Positions 32,269 to 41,856 are shown, counted from the stretch's first letter. The stretch is DNA of 64,000 bases from Arthrobacter sp. MA-N2 (GCF_000517125.1 NZ_KI912155.1:2902034-2966033); one strand, 5' to 3'. Program-made: numbers and translations. Notes: a model not told the origin generated them from the sequence alone.

Positions 32269-34038
32269 TCAGGGCGTAGGCGGCCCCGCGAGCCGATGGG
32301 CTGTTTCGAGCATGGCGGCATGGACGAAAGCCTGCGGGAAGTTCCCGCGAAGCTGGCGTTGTTGGATGTCGTATTCTTCGGTGAAGAGTCCCGGGGAGCC
32401 ACAAGCGGAGCGGTTGCGTTCAAAGATCCTGAATGCTTCCGTGGTGTTTCCTTGCTGGTGTTCCGTCAGGGCCAGGTTGAAGCCGCACAAGAGGAAGGCG
32501 CCTTCGGAATCCGCCAGGGGGCCGGGCCCGTGCCTGAATCTGTAGACGTATCCGTCGTCGAGGAGTTCTTTTCGCACCGCCTCTGCGGTGGCGAGGGAGC
32601 GGGGGTCGCGGGCGGGCAGGGCTCCGCGGATGGCGGGAAGAAGAAGTGCGGCGTCGATCCTGCCGTCGGCGGGTGATCGTTGCCACCTGCCGCTGGGGTG
32701 CGTGCACGTGGCCGCAGTGTGCCGCAGGATGAGCTCGGCCAGTTGGCTCCAGGCAGAGGCTTGGGCGGCAGGGGCATAACGGGAGATCGCTTTGAGGCCG
32801 GCGACGCAGCTCAGCCGGGAATGGGTCCATCGTTCGTTCCCGAGTTCCCAGATGCCGGCGTCTGGAGTGTCCCATTTTGCCTCTATGGCCGCCACCGCCT
32901 GTTCGGCGGCCAGCCAGTGCTCCTTGTCGAGGTGGTCCTGGCGGGCGGCTGCGGCTAAGAGCAACAGGGCTTCACCGAAGCTGTCGAGTTGAAACTGTTT
33001 GTTCACCCAGTTGCCCACTGTGTCGGTCCCGCCCGGGTATCCCGGCAGGTCGATGGTGTGCTCGTCGGGTACCGTGCCGCCGTCGACCGTGTAAGCCGGC
33101 TTGAGGCTGATCCCGTCGGTCAACAACCGCTCACTGACGAAATGGACCGAGCTGTCAAGTATCCCGGTGGCTCCGCCTGCTCCCGCAGCCTGGCCCGCAA
33201 AGCACTGGTCCCGGATCCAGGCGTAACGGTAGTCGTAGTTGCGTTTTGCCTCGGCACGCTCCGGCAGGCCCAGGGTGGCGGCAGCGACCATGGCTCCTGT
33301 CGAGCTCGTCATTGCGCGCAGGACTGCGTACGCCCGGCGCGCGTCGGCCGGCGCGACAGTCGCGTCCATGGCAGGGACCGATGCGGCCCAGGCCCGCTCG
33401 GTGACAGCCCAGAGATCGGCCGGTGCAGGTGGCGCGGCCGGTAGCGGTTTGCTGGAGAGCTCAAGGACAAGGTGGTGTTCCCCTCCCGGCTCCGGCCTAA
33501 TATCCTGCTGCAGCATGCCGTCCAGCACGTTTGCGTGGCCCATCCCGCTGACCCGCAGCGTCAATCCACCCCCGTCACCTGACCACACGCCGTCGTCGGA
33601 TCTGGAGAAATCCACCCTCTGCGAGCCGAAGCCGGGCCGGGGTTGAAGAAGGACGCGGACCGGAGCGGTCCCGGAGATGAGCCGGATGTGGCGCATCAGC
33701 ACAGCCCTTTCACGCTCGCCGGGCATTGCGAGGGCTTCGCGGCATTCGACGATTCCGTCCGTCGTGACCCAGCGGCTGTTCCAGATCAGCGTGCCGTCGT
33801 CGTAGTGTCCTCCCCAGACATACCGCGGGTTGACGGGAGTCACAGCAAACACCCCGGAACCGCCCACCAAGGACGAAAACACTGCGGGGCCCTCCCATTG
33901 CGGGGCGCACATCCAGACCACGTCTCCGCGCGGCCCGATCACGGCGCCGCGTTCCCCGTCGCCTATCAACGCGTAGTCGCGGAGCACGTGGACAGGAAAG
34001 AACGGGCCGCTGTCGTCGGAGTCAATTCCGGATTCCAT
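32269..34038 (-). CDS. GH15-family glycosidase (glucoamylase/trehalase-like)
   Basis: A 589-residue cytosolic enzyme that would hydrolyse alpha-glucosidic bonds in trehalose or short glucans. The N-terminal super-sandwich (DYALIGDGERGAVIGPRGDVVWMC) and the (alpha/alpha)6 barrel are visible. KRNYDYRYAWIRDQCF, typical of actinobacterial GH15 (with the first acid region), and DSEGAFLLCGFNLAL near the C-terminus follow. The ATG at 34038 was chosen because the upstream 40 residues are poor. It ends at the VC0807 remnant; a second copy of its last 15 codons sits at 22915. It begins four bases after the enolase-superfamily stop, so it may be co-transcribed with that operon. Confidence 0.85.
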   Translation of the reverse strand: MESGIDSDDSGPFFPVHVLRDYALIGDGERGAVIGPRGDVVWMCAPQWEGPAVFSSLVGGSGVFAVTPVNPRYVWGGHYDDGTLIWNSRWVTTDGIVECREALAMPGERERAVLMRHIRLISGTAPVRVLLQPRPGFGSQRVDFSRSDDGVWSGDGGGLTLRVSGMGHANVLDGMLQQDIRPEPGGEHHLVLELSSKPLPAAPPAPADLWAVTERAWAASVPAMDATVAPADARRAYAVLRAMTSSTGAMVAAATLGLPERAEAKRNYDYRYAWIRDQCFAGQAAGAGGATGILDSSVHFVSERLLTDGISLKPAYTVDGGTVPDEHTIDLPGYPGGTDTVGNWVNKQFQLDSFGEALLLLAAAARQDHLDKEHWLAAEQAVAAIEAKWDTPDAGIWELGNERWTHSRLSCVAGLKAISRYAPAAQASAWSQLAELILRHTAATCTHPSGRWQRSPADGRIDAALLLPAIRGALPARDPRSLATAEAVRKELLDDGYVYRFRHGPGPLADSEGAFLLCGFNLALTEHQQGNTTEAFRIFERNRSACGSPGLFTEEYDIQQRQLRGNFPQAFVHAAMLETAHRLAGPPTP

Positions 34039-34042
34039 TTGG

Positions 34043-35161
34043 CTATGCCTGGATCCGGTACTTTTCGGCGTCCCGCACCTTGAATGTGAGTCCGATGCCC
34101 GGACGGTCGTCGTCGGGCCGGACGCTGCCGCCATGCGGGTCGCCGGCCCCGTCAAAGAACATGTCCTCTATCCGGACGTGGTCGTGGAACCACTCGAGAT
34201 GACGGAAGTTCGGCGTGCCTGCAGCTGCAGGGACGGTCAGGTTGGGCGCGCAGTGTCCTGAGACTTCCAGTCCGTGGGCTGCGGCTACCGCAGCAGCCCG
34301 GAACCACTCCGTGTACCCGCCGCAGCGGCTCACATCCACTTGGAGACAGTCGACGGCGTCGGCGTCGCACATCTGCTGGAAATAGAAAAGGGTGGTGCCG
34401 TATTCCCCTGCCGCGACGTCGGCTGTGATGGATCGCCGGACCTGGCGAAGTCCTGCGAGGTGATCGCTGGACACCGGTTCTTCGAACCAGGCCACGTCCT
34501 GCTCGGCTGAGGCTTCGGAAACCCGAACGGCTTGTTTCGCGGTGTAGCCACCGTTCGCGTCGACGAAGAGTTGGACTCCCGGGCCGATGGTTTCCCGGGC
34601 CTGCCGGATCCGGGCCAGGTCGCGGGCTGTGTTCGTGCCGCGGTCCTCTCCGATCTTGATTTTTACCCGCGGGATCTGCTGATCACCGGCCCAACCCTCC
34701 AGCTGGGTGCGGAGCTGCTCTTCTGAATACGTGGTGAACCCCCCGCTGCCGTAAACCTCCACCTGTGCGCGGGCTGCGCCGAAAAGCCGATGCAGGGGAA
34801 GATCGAGGATCCGTGCCTTGAGGTCCCACAGGGCACAGTCGACGGCGGAGATGGCGTAAGCTGCCAGTCCGGGGCGTGACGCGTTGCGGACAGTCCGGGC
34901 CATGGCTTCGGCCGCGGCGGGAACATCGAAGCAATTGAGCCCGACGACGGCCGGCTCAAGGGTGTCCCTGACCAGCGTTGCGCAGGCTGCCGGCCCGTAG
35001 GTCCATCCGATGCCGGTCCACGCGCCGGCTGTGGCCTGCACCAAGACCATCGTGGTCGCATCCCAAGTGTAGGTGCCGTCGGCCTCGGGGGTGCTGGTCG
35101 GGACGGTGTATGCCGAGACGTCGAGGGACTTCAGGGCGAGCGTTGAATCGGTCACGGTCAT
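34043..35161 (-). CDS. Mandelate racemase/muconate lactonizing enzyme-family dehydratase or epimerase
   Basis: A 372-residue enolase-superfamily protein. The base motif KxK is at VKIKIG, metal ligands are FVDANGG (Asp), WFEEP (Glu) and GEYGTT (Glu), and GHCAP near residue 305 provides a His as in sugar-acid dehydratases. The N-terminal capping domain (AYTVPTSTPEADGTYTW) sets the substrate. The enzyme would abstract a proton alpha to a carboxylate. Together with the GMC/Gluc-3 oxidoreductase it may dehydrate an aldonate. Its start overlaps the PoxB-like stop by one base pair triplet (ATGA). Confidence 0.85.
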   Translation of the reverse strand: MTVTDSTLALKSLDVSAYTVPTSTPEADGTYTWDATTMVLVQATAGAWTGIGWTYGPAACATLVRDTLEPAVVGLNCFDVPAAAEAMARTVRNASRPGLAAYAISAVDCALWDLKARILDLPLHRLFGAARAQVEVYGSGGFTTYSEEQLRTQLEGWAGDQQIPRVKIKIGEDRGTNTARDLARIRQARETIGPGVQLFVDANGGYTAKQAVRVSEASAEQDVAWFEEPVSSDHLAGLRQVRRSITADVAAGEYGTTLFYFQQMCDADAVDCLQVDVSRCGGYTEWFRAAAVAAAHGLEVSGHCAPNLTVPAAAGTPNFRHLEWFHDHVRIEDMFFDGAGDPHGGSVRPDDDRPGIGLTFKVRDAEKYRIQA

Positions 35162-36954
35162 CAATCGTCCCCGTGCGGCAGGAACTCCTGGGCCTTGGTT
35201 TTGATTCCTTCCTTGATGAGGCCCCAGGCGCTGTCGTCTCCTTTCATGACGGCCTTCGCGCTGTTGAGGGCCTGCTCGAAGGTTGCGTGGGGCGGAATCG
35301 GCGGGATATCGGGGTCGGTGCGCACATCCAGGACGGAGGGCCGGTCTGCAGCGAGGGCCTTCTCCCATGCGCCCCCGAGATCGTCGGGGGAGTCGACGTT
35401 GATGCCCTGCAGTCCGAGGCTGGTCGCGAAGGCTGCGTAGTCGACGTCGGGCAGGCTCTGCGATTCACAGAACGCCGGGACGCCGCCCATGGCCCGCATT
35501 TCCCACGTGACCTGGTTCAGGTCATCGTTGTGCAGGACCGCGACGATCAAGCGCGGGTCACTCCACTCGCGCCAGTAGCGCTGGATGGTGATGAGTTCGG
35601 CCATGCCGTTCATTTGCATGGCACCGTCCCCGGCGAAGGCAATGGCGGGACGTTCCGGATAAGCGAATTTTGCTCCGATGGCATAGGGGACTCCGGGGCC
35701 CATGGTGGCGAGGTTGCCGGACAGGGAGCCCCGGACGTGGCCGTGGAACTTGAGTTGCCGGGCGTACCAGTTGGCTGCGGAACCGGAGTCCGCCGCGACG
35801 ATCGCATCCTCGGGCAGCCGCTCGGAGAGTTCTGAGAACAGCCGCATGGGATTGATCGGGTTGGCTTCCACCGCCGCTTCGGCGCGCATGGTTTCCCACC
35901 ACCGGGTGACCTTGGATTCGAGGTCGCTGCGCCAGGACCGGTCCTCCTTTCGTTGCAGATGCGGAATCAGCGCCCGCAAGGCAGCCCGGGAGTCGGCAAC
36001 GATGTTGAATTCGTAAGGGTAACGCAGGCCGATCATGCCGGGATCGATATCGATCTGGACGCCTCGTGCCTGCCCTTCTTCCGGCATGAACTGGGTGTAG
36101 GGGAAGCTTGATCCGATGGTCAGCAGCGTGTCGCAGTCGCGCATCATTTCGTAGCTTGGTCGGGTGCCGAGCAGGCCGATGGATCCGGTTACATAAGGCA
36201 GGTCGTCGGGCAGGGAGTCCTTGCCGAGCAACGCCTTGGCGACGCCTGCGCCCAGCAGTTCGGCGACCTCGCGGACCTCCACCGCGGCACCACGTGCGCC
36301 TTGGCCAATCAGCACGGCAACTTTGCTTCCCTCGTTGAGCAGCTGCGCCGCGCCCAGGATCGCGTCGTCGTCGGGCTGGATATCGGGCCAACGGATGCCG
36401 AGGCTGGAAGGAACCATCTTGAAAGCGTGAGCTGGCGGCGTGTACTCCAGCTCCTGGACGTCGGACGGCATGATGACCGCCGTCGGCGCGCGTCTGGCCA
36501 GCGCTATCCGTACGGCCCGGTCAAGGACGTTGGGGAGTTGCTCGGGAACCGTGACCATGTGGACATAGTCCGAGGCAACGTCCTTGAAAAGGCTCAGCAG
36601 GTCCACCTCTTGCTGGTAGGAACCGCCCATGGCGCTGCGGGCTGTCTGGCCGACGATCGCCACCACCGGGACGTGGTCCAGCTTTGCGTCGTACAAGCCG
36701 TTGAGCAGATGGATGGCGCCGGGGCCGGAGGTGGCCATGCAGACTCCGACCTTGCCGGAGAACTTGGCGTAGCCGACCGCTTCGAAGGCGCTCATTTCTT
36801 CGTGTCTGGCCTGGATGAATTTCGGCTCGTTGCCGGCTTTTCCGAAGGCGGCGAGCACCCCGTTGATGCCGTCACCGGGAAAAGCGAAGACTTTGTCCAC
36901 TCCCCATTCACGGAGCCGGGCCAGCAAATAGTCGGCAACCGTCTGTGATCCCAT
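35161..36954 (-). CDS. Thiamine diphosphate enzyme, pyruvate oxidase (PoxB)-like
   Basis: A 597-residue ThDP enzyme with the three-domain plan of the acetolactate synthase/pyruvate oxidase superfamily. The N-terminal domain has the catalytic Glu context RHEEMSAFEAVGYAKFSGK. The middle domain includes SIGLLGTRPS and VQIDIDPGMIGLRYP, and the C-terminal ThDP site is AGDGAMQMNGMAELITIQRYW (GDG, then N). Oxidative decarboxylation of pyruvate or another 2-keto acid is expected. It starts at ATG 36954 with AGGAAG seven bases upstream, two bases after the GMC stop. The pair with GMC oxidoreductase is common in actinobacteria and proteobacteria. Confidence 0.88.
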   Translation of the reverse strand: MGSQTVADYLLARLREWGVDKVFAFPGDGINGVLAAFGKAGNEPKFIQARHEEMSAFEAVGYAKFSGKVGVCMATSGPGAIHLLNGLYDAKLDHVPVVAIVGQTARSAMGGSYQQEVDLLSLFKDVASDYVHMVTVPEQLPNVLDRAVRIALARRAPTAVIMPSDVQELEYTPPAHAFKMVPSSLGIRWPDIQPDDDAILGAAQLLNEGSKVAVLIGQGARGAAVEVREVAELLGAGVAKALLGKDSLPDDLPYVTGSIGLLGTRPSYEMMRDCDTLLTIGSSFPYTQFMPEEGQARGVQIDIDPGMIGLRYPYEFNIVADSRAALRALIPHLQRKEDRSWRSDLESKVTRWWETMRAEAAVEANPINPMRLFSELSERLPEDAIVAADSGSAANWYARQLKFHGHVRGSLSGNLATMGPGVPYAIGAKFAYPERPAIAFAGDGAMQMNGMAELITIQRYWREWSDPRLIVAVLHNDDLNQVTWEMRAMGGVPAFCESQSLPDVDYAAFATSLGLQGINVDSPDDLGGAWEKALAADRPSVLDVRTDPDIPPIPPHATFEQALNSAKAVMKGDDSAWGLIKEGIKTKAQEFLPHGDD

Positions 36955-36956
36955 GA

Positions 36957-38585
36957 TCAATCTTCCTTTCCTGTGCTCAGTCTTTCGGCGGCCCGTGCCG
37001 CCACTGCCATGATCGTCAGCGCTGGATTCGCGCTGCCCTGGGTCGGCAGGACGCTGCCGTCGGTGATGAACAGGTTCGGGACGGCGAAACTACGGCACAT
37101 CCGGTCCACGACGCCATGGCGTTCATCGGCGGCCATCCGGGCTCCGCCCACCAAATGTGCGTATCGCTTGATCGTGATGACTTCATCCGCGCCGGCAGCC
37201 TTCAGGATCTTTTCCATGACGGACTGGGCGGCACCCATCAACTGCCGGTCGTTCTCGCATTGGCTGTAGCTGAACCGGGCAACGGGGAGTCCGAACCGGT
37301 CCTTTTCGTCCGCCAGAGTGACACGGTTTCCTTCCATCGGAAGGAATTCGCACAGCGCGCCGAGGCACGCCCAGTGGGGAAAGTCGCTCATATACCGTCG
37401 CAGCGCCGCTCCCCAGTGCCCTTGGGCGGCTACATGCTCCGCCCAGGCGATCGGTAGCGGGGACACAGTCTGGATGGAGAATCCCCGCTTGTAAGGCTTG
37501 GTGGGATCCGTTTCGTAGAAGTCCTCGGTGCTGACTTCAGGAGGGGGTGCCTTCCACATGCGTACTTCGGCGTCGAACCGGCCCGCCGTTTGCGGGGCGC
37601 CCTGGACCATGAGGTAACGGCCCACCTGGTCGAAGTCATTACACATGCCTTCGGGGAACCTCGTTGAGGTTGAGTTCAGCATGAGCCGCGGTGTTTCGAT
37701 CGAATAGCCGGCGACGGCGACCGTGCGCGCACGCTGGAACCGCTCCTTGCCGCCGCGGACGTAGTGGACGCCGGTGGCCCTGCCGGTCCGCTCGTCGAAG
37801 CCGACGCGGGTCACCATCGAATCAGCCCGGACTTCCGCGCCGCGGGCCAGTGCGTCCGGAACGTGGGTGATCAGGGGAGAGGCCTTGGCGTTCACTTTGC
37901 ACCCCTGAAGGCAGAAACCCCGGTAAATGCAATGCGGCCGGTTGCCGAAACGGCCGTTGGCGATCGCGACCGGGCCCACCTTTGCCGTGATGCCGCAAGC
38001 GCGGGCGCCGCGAAGGAAGAGCTCGCCATTGCCTCCTACGGGGTGGGGGCGGTGCGGGTACCGGTGCGGATCGCCCCATGGCCAGGGTTCTCCGGCCACC
38101 GGCAGTTCCGCTTCGATGTCCGCATAGAAGGGTCGCAGCTCGGCGTAGTCGAGGGGCCAATCGGCGCCGACCCCGTCCGTGGTGAAGGTGCGGAAATCGC
38201 TGGGGTGGAAGCGTGGCGTGTAGCCGGCGTAGTGGACCATGGAGCCGCCTACGCCGCGGCCTGAGTTATTCGATCCGAGCGGCACCGGATCATCTCCGGC
38301 GATCACCCGGGGATCGGTCCAATACAAGTGGTGCGACCCGGCTTCGTCGCTCACCCAGTCCCGTTCAGGCTCCCAGAACGGGCCGGCGTCGAGGGCGACC
38401 GCCCGCCATCCTGCGCGGGCTAGCCGCTGCAGAAGGGTCGCTCCGCCCGCGCCGCATCCCACGATGACGATGTCCACTTCCTCGCGGTCATCGAACGTAC
38501 GCATGTCATCGCGCAGGCGATGGTTGCTGCCGGGACCAGAAGGAAGCAGCCACGCCGATTCGTTTCGGTTCCTGACGTGGCTCAT
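36957..38585 (-). CDS. GMC-family oxidoreductase
   Basis: A 542-residue FAD enzyme of the glucose-methanol-choline family. DIVIVGCGAGGATLLQRLARAGW binds FAD, and GSNNSGRGVGGSMVHYAGY is the second signature. Catalytic His is likely in the C-terminal SANPALTIMAVAARAAER segment's preceding HLVGGARM. A cysteine-rich stretch PHCIYRGFCLQGCKVNAK suggests an Fe-S or structural site as in gluconate 2-dehydrogenase-type flavoproteins. It overlaps the subunit 3 gene by four bases, so the two make a membrane-side dehydrogenase for a sugar or sugar acid with electrons going to the respiratory chain. Confidence 0.88.
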   Translation of the reverse strand: MSHVRNRNESAWLLPSGPGSNHRLRDDMRTFDDREEVDIVIVGCGAGGATLLQRLARAGWRAVALDAGPFWEPERDWVSDEAGSHHLYWTDPRVIAGDDPVPLGSNNSGRGVGGSMVHYAGYTPRFHPSDFRTFTTDGVGADWPLDYAELRPFYADIEAELPVAGEPWPWGDPHRYPHRPHPVGGNGELFLRGARACGITAKVGPVAIANGRFGNRPHCIYRGFCLQGCKVNAKASPLITHVPDALARGAEVRADSMVTRVGFDERTGRATGVHYVRGGKERFQRARTVAVAGYSIETPRLMLNSTSTRFPEGMCNDFDQVGRYLMVQGAPQTAGRFDAEVRMWKAPPPEVSTEDFYETDPTKPYKRGFSIQTVSPLPIAWAEHVAAQGHWGAALRRYMSDFPHWACLGALCEFLPMEGNRVTLADEKDRFGLPVARFSYSQCENDRQLMGAAQSVMEKILKAAGADEVITIKRYAHLVGGARMAADERHGVVDRMCRSFAVPNLFITDGSVLPTQGSANPALTIMAVAARAAERLSTGKED

Positions 38586-39232
38586 GGACCGGCTCCTGCG
38601 TGCTGCCCCACGGGGTCTTCCTGCGGTCTCGCATCGGCCACTTCAAACGGTTCTAGCCGGTTGACACCCAGGTTTTTGTAGCCGCGCGGATAGGCGGGAC
38701 CGCCGAACCCGATTTCGTCCCATGCCCAGGGATGTGAGTAAAAGGCCGTGCAGGCGTAGCGCGTCCACAAGCCCCACACGTGGTCGGCCGGCATGCCGTG
38801 CCATGTCCCGATGCCAAGGTCCCGGACCGCCTGGAGCACGGCGGCCTGTTGTTCGTCGCTGCAGTTGGCGAAGGAGCGGTCGAATGACTGCTCCGCCGAA
38901 CGGTCCAGTGCCGCAAGCGTCCTCCGCCACGCTTCTGCGTCTTCGGGCATGTCGTCGTAGCGCCAGCCATCGGTCTGGTTTTCGGCCAACCGGGCGTCGA
39001 CGAAATTCACGACCGGGATGCGGGGTTCGGCATGCTGGTCAAGCAGCTGGTCAAAGAGCGCCCGGGCCGTTGCCTCTTCCGAGGGGGTGAAAAACCGGAC
39101 CTCGGCGGGCCGGTCGAGCCGGGCGAGAACCACGCCCGCGGTGGCCATGTCCCAATGGCCGGATTGGGCGAGGGTGCTGAAACCGGGGTACCGGCCACCG
39201 CCGGCATCCTTGTCCAAGGGAAGCGAGCTCAT
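38582..39232 (-). CDS. Gluconate 2-dehydrogenase subunit 3 family protein
   Basis: A 216-residue partner of the GMC dehydrogenase. It has FFTPSEEATARALFDQLLD and the family end CTAFYSHPWAWDEIGFGGPAYPRGY. Subunit 3 proteins support or export the flavoprotein; a Tat signal, present in some, is not evident here (MSSLPLDKDAGGGR), so this complex probably stays in the cytoplasm. Coupled by 4-base overlaps on both sides. Confidence 0.88.
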   Translation of the reverse strand: MSSLPLDKDAGGGRYPGFSTLAQSGHWDMATAGVVLARLDRPAEVRFFTPSEEATARALFDQLLDQHAEPRIPVVNFVDARLAENQTDGWRYDDMPEDAEAWRRTLAALDRSAEQSFDRSFANCSDEQQAAVLQAVRDLGIGTWHGMPADHVWGLWTRYACTAFYSHPWAWDEIGFGGPAYPRGYKNLGVNRLEPFEVADARPQEDPVGQHAGAGP

Positions 39233-39684
39233 TGCTCCCGCCTCAGTATGGAAGCGAGCAGCCCCATCCCGCCGACCAACGTCACCAGCAGCGGGGCGAG
39301 CAGCGGGGGTCCCATCTCCAGGTTGTAGCGCAGATTGGAGAATCCACCCGGCTTTTGGGCGATGCCGAGGGCATGCAGGTACGTTCCCTGCAAGCCATTG
39401 GCGACTATCGCAGCGCTTGCGATCGGCAACGCTGTTTTAGCCATCCGGCGGCTGAAGACCCCCGCTATGCCGGCTGCGGCCCCGACGGGGCCGAGAGCTA
39501 CGGGCAGCCACATCCATTTGTTCCCGAAGCTGGCCTTGTCATGTTCGAAGTAGATCTCCGCCGCCGTCACCAAAGCGCCTGCCGCCGTGAGCCCGGAAAG
39601 CGATCTTTCGAATCGACCAGTTTTCACGTTGCGGACCATGCGATCAATGAGGTGGGCCGCTTCGCCGTCGATGTCATGTTTCAT
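39229..39684 (-). CDS. Small membrane protein accompanying the GMC dehydrogenase
   Basis: A 151-residue protein with four hydrophobic segments (WLPVALGPVGAAAGIAGV, ALPIASAAIVANGL, LLAPLLVTLVGGMGLLAS). The N-terminus is hydrophilic. No family named, but its ATGA overlap with the subunit 3 gene says it is part of the same operon. A membrane anchor or electron acceptor role is plausible. Confidence 0.75.
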   Translation of the reverse strand: MKHDIDGEAAHLIDRMVRNVKTGRFERSLSGLTAAGALVTAAEIYFEHDKASFGNKWMWLPVALGPVGAAAGIAGVFSRRMAKTALPIASAAIVANGLQGTYLHALGIAQKPGGFSNLRYNLEMGPPLLAPLLVTLVGGMGLLASILRREQ

Positions 39685-39766
39685 GGCGCTCCTCCTCCAT
39701 CAGATAAGTTCGGTGCCGCGGCGCAAACGTTGCTGTCGCGCAAGTACCGGGGGGATACTAGGGTGC

Positions 39767-40267
39767 GTGGAGAGAACCGAACACGACGGCGCCGGAGCCC
39801 GGATAGATGAGGCCCAGATCGATGTGGTGCTCGGGGCCGCCAACGTCCTGCTGCGCGTTGTGGCGCAGTCGGTCGTGGAAGTCGAGGACATTGTCACGAG
39901 CCCCCAATTGCGCGTATTGGTCATGATTGCCTCGCGCGGCCCGCAGAATCTCGGCGCAGTCGCCGTCGAGCTGGGAGTCCATCCTTCCAATGCCACCCGC
40001 ATCTGCGAGCGGCTGGTCAATGCGGGGCTGATCGCTCGGCACGACGACCCGGGCGACCGTCGGTACCGGGCGTTGTCGCTGACGCCCGAGGGAGCCTCCT
40101 TGGTCAATACTGTCCTCGAGCACCGCCGCAAGGCCGTTGCCGCCGTGATGGGGCGGATGCCGCCGGAATTACGGAGGCTCTGCGCGGTGGGCATGGATGC
40201 GTTTGCCGCGGCGGATGGCGGCGAAGGTACCGAAGACGGGCGCTTCAGCATCAATCTGAACCGGTGA
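39767..40267 (+). CDS. MarR-family transcriptional regulator
   Basis: A 166-residue winged-helix protein: ITSPQLRVLVMIASRGPQNLGAVAVELGVHPSNATRICERL, then the wing RHDDPGDRRYRALSLTPEG. The start is a GTG (VERTEHDGAG), with GGGGGG about 13 bases upstream; the true start is uncertain. It is divergent from the dehydrogenase operon (39684) and would regulate it. The two flanking gene groups are both on the minus strand. Confidence 0.82.
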   Translation: MERTEHDGAGARIDEAQIDVVLGAANVLLRVVAQSVVEVEDIVTSPQLRVLVMIASRGPQNLGAVAVELGVHPSNATRICERLVNAGLIARHDDPGDRRYRALSLTPEGASLVNTVLEHRRKAVAAVMGRMPPELRRLCAVGMDAFAAADGGEGTEDGRFSINLNR

Positions 40268-40310
40268 CGGCCGAGGCTTTCGATATCGTGAAGTGCGCCG
40301 TTGCAGATCG

Positions 40311-40628
40311 TCATTCGAATTCTCCCGCCGCGAAGACCAGTGCAAGGACCGCGTTAGCGGTCGCGGGCGTCCGGTACCTGCCGTCCATGGCAGCGAGCAG
40401 GCCCATGCTCACGGCATGGGCCACATCCACGCTGCCTCCGATGCGGTGGGCAGCGGCCCCGGAGCGGGCGGTCAGCACCGCCTGAATGAGGTGTCGCGCG
40501 CCGAGGATGCGGATCACGGTGGTCGCCCTACGGTCACGTGTGCTGCCCAGCAACCGGCCGGTCAGGAAATCCGGGGCCAGAAGCTCGCACATGCCGTAGC
40601 CCACCCGGACAAGTTCCAAAGGCTTCAT
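40311..40628 (-). CDS. Hypothetical protein, DUF4267-like
   Basis: A 105-residue protein (MKPLELVRVGYGMCELLAPD) with three hydrophobic helices, an Arg-rich turn (GSTRDRRATTVIRILGARHL) and GSVDVAHAVSMGLLAAMD. This plan resembles small membrane proteins in which a helix-turn bears basic residues. It overlaps the SDR stop by four bases, so it is coupled to it. The label DUF4267-like is a guess; function unknown. Confidence 0.55.
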   Translation of the reverse strand: MKPLELVRVGYGMCELLAPDFLTGRLLGSTRDRRATTVIRILGARHLIQAVLTARSGAAAHRIGGSVDVAHAVSMGLLAAMDGRYRTPATANAVLALVFAAGEFE

Positions 40629-41644
40629 CGCCTTGCCCTCCGCAAGAACGCGCCGCCCACCATTGCCGCGGCGGCGAGGAGCCCGACGGCGGCAGCGCCC
40701 ACTGCCGGATGGTGCTGGGAAGCCCACAGCTGCGGGCTGCGTTTGGTGGACCTGAGATCAAAAATGCCGTGCGTCCCGAAATCCTTGGCAGTGTCCGCAG
40801 GCTCCCAGAGGTTAGCCGGCTGGTCGGTACTTCGGGGTTCCGAAGTCTGCTGGGAGTTAAAGCCCGTCTTTGCCAGATAACGGTCGAGCAGCCCGGGAGC
40901 GAACGAGTTCACGATGAGGGTCCCCGCTGTGCTGCCGCCCACCCAGTACTCGCGACGCTTCGGGTGGTCAGCCGCGTAGACAACCGCCCGCGCGGCGAGC
41001 TCGGGTTGGTAGATAGGGGGTACCGGCTGCGCCTGATGCGGAAGGCGGGAGAGTACCCAGGAAAATTGGGGCGTATTGACGGCGGGCATCTGCACCATCG
41101 TGGTGCGGATCCCGCTGGACTCATGCAGCAGTTCGCACCGCAGTGATTCATTGAATCCCTGGATGGCGTGTTTGGCGCCGCAGTAGGCGGTCTGCAACGG
41201 GATGCCCCGGTAAGCCAGGGCCGAGCCTACCTGCACAATGACTCCGCGGTTCCGTGGCCGCATGCGCTTCAAAGCCGACATGGTTCCGTAGACGTAGCCG
41301 AGGTAGCTGACTTCGGTGACGCGCTTGAACTCATCTGCCGTTATGTCGGAAAACGTTGAGAAGACCGAGGTGAAGGCAACGTTCACCCAGACGTCGATTG
41401 GCCCCAGCTCGCGCTCGATCTGTCCGGCGGCGGCGTCGAGCGCCTCGGCATCGGCGACATCGACGCTCAAAGTCCATGCCCGGCCGCCTGCCGCTTCCAC
41501 TTCCCGTGCGGCTCCTGCCAGGCCCGCTTCGCCGCGGGCCGGCAAGGCGACCACCGCGCCTTGCCGGGCAAAGGCAATCGCTGAAGCGCGCCCGATTCCG
41601 CCGCTGGATCCTGTGATGACAACGATGCGTCCGGCCCTGACCAT
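40625..41644 (-). CDS. SDR-family oxidoreductase with C-terminal membrane helix
   Basis: A 339-residue protein. Residues 1-250 are a classical SDR: ITGSSGGIGRASA, SALAYRG (Ser), AYCGAKHAIQG (Tyr and Lys). A serine/proline linker and a C-terminal hydrophobic helix (AVGAAAVGLLAAAAMVGGAF) with a basic end RRARR anchor it to the inner membrane face. Similar proteins are annotated near GMC/PoxB genes. It starts the small operon 41644-40311, which follows the MarR gene in convergent orientation. Confidence 0.85.
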   Translation of the reverse strand: MVRAGRIVVITGSSGGIGRASAIAFARQGAVVALPARGEAGLAGAAREVEAAGGRAWTLSVDVADAEALDAAAGQIERELGPIDVWVNVAFTSVFSTFSDITADEFKRVTEVSYLGYVYGTMSALKRMRPRNRGVIVQVGSALAYRGIPLQTAYCGAKHAIQGFNESLRCELLHESSGIRTTMVQMPAVNTPQFSWVLSRLPHQAQPVPPIYQPELAARAVVYAADHPKRREYWVGGSTAGTLIVNSFAPGLLDRYLAKTGFNSQQTSEPRSTDQPANLWEPADTAKDFGTHGIFDLRSTKRSPQLWASQHHPAVGAAAVGLLAAAAMVGGAFLRRARR

Positions 41645-41856
41645 GAAGGTGACTCCTTAGCGTGTCGGCAGCTCCGTCAACGCTCCGGCCGTCTGCCGGG
41701 GCGCCGACGCGGGTCCCTGCTAAGTCTTCAATCTAGTCGGAATGCTTGCGCTTAGGCAATGGTACGCAGGCTTATAAATTCGTCCGCGGACGTGGTCGGC
41801 GCGGGTTCCCGCTGAAGTCCACGTCGGCGTTGGTCTTTGCCCGGTCGGTGTTCTTC

